64,000 nucleotides of DNA from Pseudobdellovibrionaceae bacterium (GTDB lineage Bacteria; Bdellovibrionota; Bdellovibrionia; Bdellovibrionales; Bdellovibrionaceae), in the NCBI GenBank assembly GCA_030158485.1, contig JAOASS010000019.1:1-64000 (forward strand). Reading direction: 5' to 3'. The notes beneath the pieces are model-generated. The model was not told the DNA's origin and searched no databases. It was given only the letters and a program-made list of their open reading frames with translations. A program made the translations under genes and the position numbers. Position 1 is the first letter of the stretch, and the number at the start of each line of letters is the position of its first letter. Below are positions 36,124 through 43,663 of this stretch, one piece after another.

Positions 36124-36861
36124 GTGTTGTTGAGTTGGCTTGTTTTATTAATCGGAATCGAGATTGGAATTCGGACAGGCATAGTAACTCAGCTATTTTC
36201 CGTCACTTCAACAAACAATTTAAGGTTCAAGTGCTATTTTGCAACTTGGATTGTCTCATTTCTGATCTATTTATCCGGTTTAAGCGCGTTTGTATCATGG
36301 TATTTGACTATGTTGGCGCTTGTTTTGCTTCCTGTTTTGAAAATTTTAATGAAACATCTGCGCAAAAAACAAATTCCAATTAAATCTTTAGCGTTTCTCG
36401 ATTTGATACTTCTCAATATGAAAGCCGGGCAGTCTCTGCGAAAATCATTCGCGATGGTTATGGAAACTGAGAAGTCATGGTACGCGAATTTTCAGATGAG
36501 CCTGCTCAAAAATTTAGAAGCTGGTCAATCGGTTGAAACAGAATCAGAGTGGTTTAACTTGTGGGCTCAAGAAATTGTACAAATAGAAAAATCCCGCAAT
36601 AAAGTAATTGAACAGCTCGAAATTTTAAGAAGATACAATCGCCAGGAACTTCATTTCAAAAAGAAAATGCAAAACGCGTCGGCTGGACCACGGGCCCAAG
36701 TTTTTGTGATGAGCCTTTTATTTGTGGGTCTTAATCTTTTGGCATTTCGACATCTTGACCTTCATCAGATTAAAATTCTTTTTCCTGTTGCGTGGTTTCT
36801 TTATTTTTTAGGAATTGCAGCGGTTATTTTTGTTATGAGGTCGTTTAAATGGAAAGTATAA
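36124..36861 (+). CDS. TadB-like (T2SF) membrane protein
   Basis: About 245 residues from GTG 36124. Membrane segments at the N-terminus (LLSWLVLLIGIEIGI; ATWIVSFLIYLSGLSAFVSW) are followed by a cytoplasmic helical region with KSLAFLDLILLNMKAGQSLR, like the T2SF domain of TadB and GspF, and two helices near the C-terminus (VFVMSLLFVGLNLLAF; LFPVAWFLYFLGIAAV). It overlaps the TadC-like gene by 13 bases. No TadA ATPase or secretin is nearby. It is probably a platform protein for a Flp-type pilus or secretion system. Confidence 0.72.
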   Translation: MLLSWLVLLIGIEIGIRTGIVTQLFSVTSTNNLRFKCYFATWIVSFLIYLSGLSAFVSWYLTMLALVLLPVLKILMKHLRKKQIPIKSLAFLDLILLNMKAGQSLRKSFAMVMETEKSWYANFQMSLLKNLEAGQSVETESEWFNLWAQEIVQIEKSRNKVIEQLEILRRYNRQELHFKKKMQNASAGPRAQVFVMSLLFVGLNLLAFRHLDLHQIKILFPVAWFLYFLGIAAVIFVMRSFKWKV

Positions 36862-37277
36862 ATCCCATGCTGAAGCTTATTTGGCAGGTTAAAAAATCAA
36901 TTGAAAAAGGAAATAGCGTTCGATCGGGTATTAAAAATTACCTACAAGTTGAAACAGATTCCTGGAAAGATGTTGTAACTTTATGGCAAATCAGGTTGGC
37001 GCAAGGAAACCCTGTGGCTGATATTGTACAAAGTCAGAAGTCAGCCTATCGAAGACAGCTGTTATTAGTTTTAGAAAAAGGTCTAAAGGGAGAAGCTATT
37101 TTGCCCATTTTGGCTCAACTTGAAAAAGAAACCCAAGAAAAAGTTGAAATGGACTTAGATGAGCATACAGCGAAAGTTCCTTACATTCTATTGGTCCCGC
37201 TTTGTCTCTTTTTATTCCCAGCCTGTCTTATTTTAATGTTGGGGCCCTTTATTTTACAGCTGATGCAGTCTTTCTAG
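36849..37277 (+). CDS. TadC-like small membrane protein
   Basis: A 142-residue protein starting with a cytoplasmic helical part (IKNYLQVETDSWKDVVTLWQ, LEKGLKGEAILPILAQLEKE) and ending in a single strong membrane hairpin (YILLVPLCLFLFPACLILML). This looks like the C-terminal half of a T2SF/TadC platform protein, shorter than usual TadC (about 300). It overlaps the TadB-like gene. It may be reduced, or the two halves may be made separately here. Confidence 0.65.
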   Translation: MESINPMLKLIWQVKKSIEKGNSVRSGIKNYLQVETDSWKDVVTLWQIRLAQGNPVADIVQSQKSAYRRQLLLVLEKGLKGEAILPILAQLEKETQEKVEMDLDEHTAKVPYILLVPLCLFLFPACLILMLGPFILQLMQSF

Positions 37278-37332
37278 ATAAGATAGAAGTTGTTAAGATT
37301 GCTGCCAATCGATAAAACACTCTAGAGGTCAT

Positions 37333-38391
37333 ATGAAAACTTCTAAAGTGTACGATAACATTCTTCAAGTAGTCGGAAATACTCCTATTGTCAGACTTAA
37401 TAAAGTCGTGGGGAATTCCAAACATCAATTTTTCGTCAAAATCGAGTATTTTAATCCTGGTGGGAGCATCAAAGATCGCGTCGCAATTGCCATGATTGAA
37501 GAAGCTGAAAAAAGAGGCGATCTTAAGCCTGGCGGCACAATTATCGAAGCGACATCTGGCAATACCGGGTTAGGGCTGGCATTAGTCGCAGCGGTTAAAG
37601 GCTACAAGTGTATTTTCGTCATGCCTGAAAAAATCAGCAAAGAAAAACAAGAACTTTTAAGAGCTCACGGAGCGCAAGTGGTTATCACGCCAACGGGAGT
37701 GGACGCTGACGATCCAAGAAGTCACTACGAAGTTGCAAAAAAACTAGTTCAAAATACGCCAAATAATTTTTATTCCAATCAATATCACAACCCTGACAAC
37801 GCCAAACGACATTACGAATCGACTGGACCCGAAATTTGGGAACAAATGGATGGAAATATCGATGTTTTTGTCGCAGGCGCAGGAACAGGCGGGACTATTT
37901 CCGGCGTGGGTCGATATTTAAAAGAAAAAGATAAAAATATTAAAGTCGTTTGTGCTGATCCGATTGGAAGTATTCTGTATGACCTCTTTTATCATGGAAA
38001 AATCATCGATCCGCCTGCTTCTTATAAAGTTGAAGGCGTCGGAGAAGATATGTTGCCAGAAAATGTACATTTTAAATATATGGATGACTTTGTCAAAGTG
38101 TCTGACGAAGAGTCTTTTAGAATGACAAAAAGAATTTTAGCTGAAGAAGGACTTTGCGTGGGGCCTTCAAGCGCTTTGGCATTAGTCGGCGCCATGAAAT
38201 ATAGCGAAAAAATTGAAAAACCAAGTCGTATTTTGATTATGCTACCGGATAGTGGTCGGGCTTATGTTAGTAAGGCTTTTAATGATGAATGGCTTTTAAG
38301 TAATCACCTTATGAAGTCAAATGAGCAACAGGCCTTTGCTCGAATCGTTTCGATGGCTCAACTTTATAAAGAAAATAATTGGAGTATTTAA
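37333..38391 (+). CDS. Cystathionine beta-synthase (catalytic core)
   Basis: A 352-residue PLP enzyme of the cysteine synthase fold. KIEYFNPGGSIKDR with the PLP lysine, EATSGNTGLGLALVAAVKGY, AGAGTGGTISGVGRYLK and GEDMLPENVHFKYM point to cystathionine beta-synthase rather than CysK; the C-terminal CBS-domain pair is absent. It is directly followed by a gamma-lyase/synthase gene, the usual pair of reverse transsulfuration (homocysteine to cysteine). A predator taking methionine from prey would gain from this (inference). Confidence 0.85.
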   Translation: MKTSKVYDNILQVVGNTPIVRLNKVVGNSKHQFFVKIEYFNPGGSIKDRVAIAMIEEAEKRGDLKPGGTIIEATSGNTGLGLALVAAVKGYKCIFVMPEKISKEKQELLRAHGAQVVITPTGVDADDPRSHYEVAKKLVQNTPNNFYSNQYHNPDNAKRHYESTGPEIWEQMDGNIDVFVAGAGTGGTISGVGRYLKEKDKNIKVVCADPIGSILYDLFYHGKIIDPPASYKVEGVGEDMLPENVHFKYMDDFVKVSDEESFRMTKRILAEEGLCVGPSSALALVGAMKYSEKIEKPSRILIMLPDSGRAYVSKAFNDEWLLSNHLMKSNEQQAFARIVSMAQLYKENNWSI

Positions 38392-39561
38392 ATGAAACTG
38401 ACAAATAATAATTTTGGTTTTTCAACTCGCGCAATTCATGCTGGCCAGGAGCCCGATCCAACAACGGGTGCGATTATGACGCCTATTTATTTAACTTCGA
38501 CCTATGTGCAAAGCTCTCCAGGCGTGCACAAAGGATGGGAGTATTCTCGGACTCACAATCCAACCCGAAAAGCTTTTGAAAACTGTTTAGCAAGTCTTGA
38601 ACAAGGTCGTTTTGGATTTGGATTTGCTTCAGGCTGTGCGGCGACCACAACAATTTTGCATATGCTCAAGCAAGGTGACCATATTATCGCAAACGATGAT
38701 ATGTACGGTGGCACTTTTAGGCTTTTTGATAAAGTTTTGTCTCATAATGGTTTGGAGTTTTCTTATATTAATTTAACAGAACCCGAAAACTTCAAAAAAG
38801 CATTGAAGTCGAATACAAAAATGGTCTGGCTTGAAACTCCTACGAACCCGACTCTTAAGTTAGTCGATATTAAAAAAATCAGCGAAATGGCCCATGAAAA
38901 AGGTGTTATTGTTGTTGTTGATAATACGTTCATGAGCCCTTACTTTCAGCGACCTCTGACTTTAGGTGCAGACATTGTTGTACACTCAGTGACTAAATAT
39001 ATTGGTGGTCACTCAGATATTGTGGGCGGAGCTGTTGTCACAGATAAGCCTGATTTTGCAGAAAAACTAGCATTCTTGAGCAACTCAATGGGCGGAGTTC
39101 AAAGCGCTTTCGATGCTTTTATGTGTTTAAGAAGTTTAAAAACACTTCCTGTTCGGATGAAAGCCCACGAAAAAAATGCAAAAATTATTGCTGAGTTTTT
39201 AGAAGCTCACGCCAAAGTTGAAAAAGTTGTGTACCCAGGTCTGAAGAGTCATCCGCAGTATAAGTTGGCTCAAGAGCAGATGTTGGGCATGGGCGGAATG
39301 ATTACTTTTTTCATCAAAGGCGGAATGGAAGCGGCACGTACCTTACTTGAAAATGTTAAAATTTTTGCTCTTGCTGAAAGTTTAGGCGGAGTTGAGTCCT
39401 TGATCGAACATCCGGCCATTATGACGCACGCTAGCGTTCCCCTAGAGGTTCGAAAATCTTTGGGTATTGATGATTCTTTAATTCGTCTTTCTGTGGGAAT
39501 TGAAGATACAGAAGATCTTTTATCTGACCTTAAACAAGCTTTAGATAGGGTGAAGGGTTGA
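38392..39561 (+). CDS. Cystathionine gamma-lyase / gamma-synthase
   Basis: A 389-residue PLP enzyme of the Cys/Met metabolism family: YSRTHNPTRKAFENCLASLE, DDMYGGTFRLFDKVL, VVDNTFMSPYFQRP and the PLP lysine in HSVTKYIGGHSDIVGG. With the CBS gene one base upstream it is probably a gamma-lyase giving cysteine, but the gamma-synthase reading cannot be excluded by sequence alone. The tRNA-Phe promoter starts at its stop codon. Confidence 0.88.
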   Translation: MKLTNNNFGFSTRAIHAGQEPDPTTGAIMTPIYLTSTYVQSSPGVHKGWEYSRTHNPTRKAFENCLASLEQGRFGFGFASGCAATTTILHMLKQGDHIIANDDMYGGTFRLFDKVLSHNGLEFSYINLTEPENFKKALKSNTKMVWLETPTNPTLKLVDIKKISEMAHEKGVIVVVDNTFMSPYFQRPLTLGADIVVHSVTKYIGGHSDIVGGAVVTDKPDFAEKLAFLSNSMGGVQSAFDAFMCLRSLKTLPVRMKAHEKNAKIIAEFLEAHAKVEKVVYPGLKSHPQYKLAQEQMLGMGGMITFFIKGGMEAARTLLENVKIFALAESLGGVESLIEHPAIMTHASVPLEVRKSLGIDDSLIRLSVGIEDTEDLLSDLKQALDRVKG

Positions 39562-39586
39562 CTTGCGCCTAACGGAAAGTTACTAA
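39558..39586 (+). promoter_or_regulatory. Promoter of tRNA-Phe
   Basis: TTGACT (39558-39563) and TACTAA (39581-39586) are 17 bases apart; transcription would start near 39593, about 20 bases before the tRNA. The -35 overlaps the stop codon of the preceding gene. Confidence 0.65.
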
Positions 39587-39611
39587 ATTGTTCCAATCTT
39601 TTTGAGAATGC

Positions 39612-39687
<76 letters not shown>

Positions 39688-39741
39688 CCTTCTAATGTGA
39701 CAAGTACATTAGGCGTGACGATGTGTTAAAAATTATAAAAC

Positions 39742-40389
39742 TTAAATTAGAACGATAAAGCTATTTTGTCTTCCAGCTTTATTTTGATCTCTTCTGTGAG
39801 AATGAAATCTTAAGTCCGTTTTAGTGTCAAAAATGAGCTCATTTACAGAATTGAATGAAGCCGGCGATTCTTTTATTTGATCAATAACAATTTTTAAAAG
39901 ATCGGCTTTTCCATCAAAAAACCAATCTGAAATATTCAGCTGCGTGCATTCGGCAAGAAGATTCAAACAATCATTTCCGATCTCAAAAGAATTTTTTGTT
40001 ATATGGGGGCCAATATAAAGATCCCATGACGAACCCAATTCTTGCAGTGAATTTGGAATAATTTTATTTTGAACTCCGCGCCAACCTGCATGAATCGCTA
40101 GAATACGATTTAATTTTTGACAATAAGCAAGGACGGGAATGCAGTCAGCAGATTTTGAAATAAGAGCCAAATTTTTTTCTTCTGTCCATTGAGCATCAGC
40201 TTTTTGATTATTTTCTGAATCTGCGATTGAATTTATAAGATTGTTTCCATGAACTTGCCAAAGAGCTTTGAAAGTAAATTGAGGGTAGAAATTTTTTAGG
40301 TTTTCAATAGATGAATTTTTTTTACCAAAGAAGACAAAGTGATTTGGACCTTTGTATTCAAAACCTAATTCTGTTTCTTGGAAAATCAT
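39742..40389 (-). CDS. pgeF: PgeF/YfiH-type laccase-domain protein (nucleoside-processing)
   Basis: About 215 residues from ATG 40389 (the frame is open to 40434). Motifs of the DUF152/multicopper-oxidase-like family: WQVHGNNLI, SADCIPVLAYC and AIHAGWRGVQNKII, which supply the zinc-binding His-Cys-His set. Relatives act on purine nucleosides or as peptidoglycan-editing factor; the old laccase label is unreliable. The ATG overlaps the rluD stop, so they are coexpressed. Confidence 0.85.
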   Translation of the reverse strand: MIFQETELGFEYKGPNHFVFFGKKNSSIENLKNFYPQFTFKALWQVHGNNLINSIADSENNQKADAQWTEEKNLALISKSADCIPVLAYCQKLNRILAIHAGWRGVQNKIIPNSLQELGSSWDLYIGPHITKNSFEIGNDCLNLLAECTQLNISDWFFDGKADLLKIVIDQIKESPASFNSVNELIFDTKTDLRFHSHRRDQNKAGRQNSFIVLI

Positions 40390-41345
40390 AATAAATTCCA
40401 GGACTCTAATAGAGAGACTTCGCTTTCGGGCCAATTTTTTTCAAAAACCATCCACTTATGAGTTGTGGGGTGTTCAAATCCTAATTGCTCGGCATGCAGT
40501 AGAAAGCGTGTCAGGTTTTTAATATCTTCTTGAATTTTTTTTGCTTGGATTGATTTCAATTTGTTTTTAGAGCCATATAAGTTATCGCCAACAAGAGGAT
40601 GGTTTTTTTCGCTCATGTGAACTCGGATCTGATGAGTTCGTCCAGTTTCTAACTTGAGCTCAAGGTAACTTAATTGGTGTTTTGAGCCAATCACCTTATA
40701 ATTTGTCGCAGACCATTTCCCAAGTTGAACAGATGCAAATTTTTTTCGGTCAATCGGGTGTCGACCAAGATGACTTTCGATTCGCCCAACCGGGGCAGGA
40801 AATTCGCCGAACACAACGGCTTTATATATTCTGTGAACTTTTCTAGCTTGAAACTGTTGAACAAGTTTTTCATGAGCATAATCATTTTTTGCAACGACAA
40901 GCAGCCCACTGGTCTCCTTATCAATTCGATGAACTATTCCGGGACGCTCTTCATTAAACTTCATTGAAAGATTTTTTGTATGGAACAAAAGCGCGTTCAC
41001 AAGAGTTCCGGATTCATGGCCCGCAGAGGGGTGAACAACCAATCCCGAAGGCTTATTGATAACGATCAGCTCTTGATCTTCATAAACAATATCAAGCGGA
41101 ATATTTGAAGCTTCTAAAGTTCTTGTTTTTTCGATTGGAAAATTAATTTCCACGCGATCATTTGTTTTGACAAGATAAGAGCCTTTCATAATTTTTAAAT
41201 TTACTTTAACAAGTGAAGAACTAATCAAAAAATCGGCACGACTTCTAGTCCTTATTTTTTCATGAAGACTTAAATATTTATCAAGCCTAAGGCCTTTATG
41301 CTCTTCGGCGACAATAAGTTCAGTTAATTGTGAACTCATGTTCAA
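40386..41345 (-). CDS. rluD: RluD-family 23S rRNA pseudouridine synthase
   Basis: A 319-residue enzyme with N-terminal S4 RNA-binding domain (GLRLDKYLSLHEKIRTRSRA) and catalytic domain RPGIVHRIDKETSGLLVVAK with the catalytic Asp, and ETGRTHQIRVHM. RluD (U1911/1915/1917) and RluC are not separated by eye, though rlmH here needs pseudouridine 1915. It overlaps the J-domain/HTH gene by four bases. Confidence 0.88.
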   Translation of the reverse strand: MNMSSQLTELIVAEEHKGLRLDKYLSLHEKIRTRSRADFLISSSLVKVNLKIMKGSYLVKTNDRVEINFPIEKTRTLEASNIPLDIVYEDQELIVINKPSGLVVHPSAGHESGTLVNALLFHTKNLSMKFNEERPGIVHRIDKETSGLLVVAKNDYAHEKLVQQFQARKVHRIYKAVVFGEFPAPVGRIESHLGRHPIDRKKFASVQLGKWSATNYKVIGSKHQLSYLELKLETGRTHQIRVHMSEKNHPLVGDNLYGSKNKLKSIQAKKIQEDIKNLTRFLLHAEQLGFEHPTTHKWMVFEKNWPESEVSLLESWNLL

Positions 41346-41962
41346 GGAGTCTTTTTAAATAAAGACATATAAGAATCTGCAACTTTTCTTTCGTTTAAAG
41401 AAAGTTCTTTCGCAATTTGAACTATATAGCCACGAACAAATACTGGGGCGGGCAAACTTTTCATTTCCATTTTTTCAATTGCTTGGATGTAAAATGGATT
41501 GATTTTTGTTTTGTCACTTAAGCGTTCGACAGAGTGTCCCTTGTATTCGCGAACACGCTTTATAAAAGCCCCATCCCATTCTTTTCTTTCTAGGATTTCT
41601 TTTTCAAGAGAAGCATCTTTTTGATAAGAAGGTTTTTGCTGTTGTTGCTTAGGTTCGGGATAATACTGCTTACTTGCGCCTAAGATTGACCCATAAGATA
41701 AATCTTCAAGCGTATATGAGTTTGATAAAAGTCTTTGATCATAAATAGAGCGAAGAGTCTTGTTTCCTAAAATTGAGTAAGCTTCTTCGATTAGGCCTAA
41801 TAATTCTCGTGCTTCAACATCAGTAAAAACTGTGTAGATAGCAGGATTTTCTCCAGAGTAAGTTCTTTTTGCGCGGTCGTACGCAGTTGTAACTTCATGT
41901 TGTGCCGCATTTGTAGGGAGCTCTAAAACTTCATAATAATTGTGAGTCGGTAACTGAGGCAT
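41342..41962 (-). CDS. J-domain-like protein fused to RodZ-type HTH
   Basis: A 206-residue protein. Residues 5-75 have the J-domain shape (NYYEVLELPTNAAQHEVTTA at the start, EEAYSILGNKTLRSIYDQ at the end), but the HPD motif needed to stimulate DnaK is absent: its place reads YSGENP. A Gln/Lys linker (90-115) leads to an HTH of RodZ type (IKRVREYKGHSVERLSDKTK, VRGYIVQIAKELSLN), closely parallel to the rodZ-like gene at 23497-24639. No membrane helix. It lies four bases from a MinD-like ATPase gene. It probably acts as an adaptor or DNA-binding partner of it. Confidence 0.78.
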   Translation of the reverse strand: MPQLPTHNYYEVLELPTNAAQHEVTTAYDRAKRTYSGENPAIYTVFTDVEARELLGLIEEAYSILGNKTLRSIYDQRLLSNSYTLEDLSYGSILGASKQYYPEPKQQQQKPSYQKDASLEKEILERKEWDGAFIKRVREYKGHSVERLSDKTKINPFYIQAIEKMEMKSLPAPVFVRGYIVQIAKELSLNERKVADSYMSLFKKTP

Positions 41963-41966
41963 ATGA

Positions 41967-42905
41967 TTATACTACGGCTCTTAGCTCGCCAGGATCAATC
42001 ATATGTTTACAAAGTGAAAGAAACTGTCCTGAAAGGGGAGTGAAAGGTTGAGCGATTAAAACCGGTTCGCGGTTTCGAAGCGCCTGCCACACCGCATTGT
42101 CAAAGTCTATGGCACAACAATATTCGAGGGATAAATCATAATATTTATAGCACACCGAACGCATTGAGTGACCAAGCTCTGCTTGCTGCGGGCTTCTGAC
42201 CGAATTGACAATCATGCGAATAGGATTCTTTGAAAGTTGTTCGAAATGATCAAAAACAAAGCCGTCATTGTTTAAAAGGTATTTTTTAAAAGAAAAAGGC
42301 TGAGGCAATATTCTTTGTCTGTGGTCGCGTAATACATACATAAGTTTGCCGAAAGCATCTGCAGTTGAGTTGTCCTTCAGAGTCGAGCAAATAAAGGATT
42401 CGATAAATCGATACGTTTTTTCAATACTTGTCGGTTCTGGATTTGTAATAAGAAACTTTTCATCACATCTTTTAAAAAGATCTAAGTGGTGTTGGTATGA
42501 ACCCGTTCCAAGATCTATTACAATATAATCGGCGTTAATTTTTTTAAGTTCATTCCAAAATCTATCGATGTCTGCGTTTGATAACTGAACAGGTGACCAA
42601 GAATCCCAAAAACCTTGGACATATTGTAAATGAGGATAAGGAGTGTTTAGAACAATTTCATTCAGAGACTTCTGAGATTCAAAATAATGTCTTAGGCTCA
42701 TGTGAGAAGGGTCAACACCCAAAGCTGTATGCGAGTTTGCACCAGTCAAATCGAAATCCACAAGAACCACATTGTGTCCCAGCTTCGAGAGAGTGAGAGC
42801 AATAGAAGTTGAAATAAAAGTTTTACCAACTCCGCCTTTGCCAGACGAAACGCCCCAAACGCAAGGCTCAGCTTTCTCAACTGTTAAAATATTTTCTGGG
42901 ACCAC
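41967..42905 (-). CDS. MinD/ParA-like P-loop ATPase
   Basis: A 312-residue deviant Walker A ATPase: SSGKGGVGKTFISTSIALTL, VVLVDFDLTGAN (Walker A'), and DYIVIDLGTGS (Walker B). The FlhG/MinD-like fold is clear, but I see no typical MinD membrane-targeting helix at the C-terminus (LSLCKHMIDPGELRAVV). Between tsaB and the J-domain/HTH gene. It may place or count a cell structure; the cargo is unknown. Confidence 0.85.
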   Translation of the reverse strand: MVPENILTVEKAEPCVWGVSSGKGGVGKTFISTSIALTLSKLGHNVVLVDFDLTGANSHTALGVDPSHMSLRHYFESQKSLNEIVLNTPYPHLQYVQGFWDSWSPVQLSNADIDRFWNELKKINADYIVIDLGTGSYQHHLDLFKRCDEKFLITNPEPTSIEKTYRFIESFICSTLKDNSTADAFGKLMYVLRDHRQRILPQPFSFKKYLLNNDGFVFDHFEQLSKNPIRMIVNSVRSPQQAELGHSMRSVCYKYYDLSLEYCCAIDFDNAVWQALRNREPVLIAQPFTPLSGQFLSLCKHMIDPGELRAVV

Positions 42906-42909
42906 TTCA

Positions 42910-43656
42910 CTACTCCTTGAAGTCGAGAGGAGACCAAACGATTCCTCGTTTTGTCTCTTCGGCTTCAGAAGCGCGAATATAAAGTGGCTTTGTTGATTTC
43001 CAGTCTAAAGTGAGGCCTTGATTAAAAACCTCAGAAGCAATAGTTCCTAAACTTTCAGCAGAAGGCTCGTCAATAATTCCCTTTGGTCGAAGCATTTGCA
43101 TTCGAAGATCTGCTGGTAAAAAGGATTCGTAAGTCAGAAAGCCATCACCAACTGTTAAAATAGGCCCTTTCAATAAAACTTTAATGTCTTTCATCGGAAT
43201 AACATTCGGTTCAACTAAGACCTTGGTCTGCCCATCTGGACTTATGTCGTAGACGGCGTAATAGCTCATGTTTTTGTAAGCATTGATAAGACAAAGAATT
43301 TTAGTAGATAAATTTTTTGATAAGTTTTGATGATGGACAAGACCTTGGTTGAGCTTGGCTAAGTTCAAAAGTGAATCTACAGTAACCATGGGTTTCTGAA
43401 AAGCATAAGAAAAAGCTTTTGCTGTATTAAGTGAAACTCGAATTCCAGTGAAACTTCCCGGTCCACAGCCCGCCGCGAAACAGTCAATCTGATTTAAATC
43501 AAGTTTGGCATCTTCTAAAATTTCAAAAATGAATTGATGTAAAACTTCTGAATGAGATCTTTGGGTCGGTGACACTCTTTTATGAGTGCCAACCCCATTT
43601 TGAATAAGGGCGACACTACCTAATTTTGTGCTTGATTCAAATGCTAATATTTTCAC
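42910..43656 (-). CDS. tsaB: tRNA t6A biosynthesis protein TsaB
   Basis: A 248-residue partner of TsaD in making threonylcarbamoyladenosine on tRNAs. MKILAFESSTKLGSVALIQN, SEVLHQFIFEILEDAKLDL and GCGPGSFTGIRVSLNTAKAF are diagnostic; the metal HxxxH of TsaD is absent, as expected. It follows rseP by seven bases. Confidence 0.9.
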   Translation of the reverse strand: MKILAFESSTKLGSVALIQNGVGTHKRVSPTQRSHSEVLHQFIFEILEDAKLDLNQIDCFAAGCGPGSFTGIRVSLNTAKAFSYAFQKPMVTVDSLLNLAKLNQGLVHHQNLSKNLSTKILCLINAYKNMSYYAVYDISPDGQTKVLVEPNVIPMKDIKVLLKGPILTVGDGFLTYESFLPADLRMQMLRPKGIIDEPSAESLGTIASEVFNQGLTLDWKSTKPLYIRASEAEETKRGIVWSPLDFKE

Positions 43657-43663
43657 AATCTAT

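Noticed and set aside
39693-39713. CTAATGT/ACATTAG hairpin after tRNA-Phe as a terminator
   Set aside because: The stem is 7 bases with no T-run behind it, so it is not listed as a terminator.
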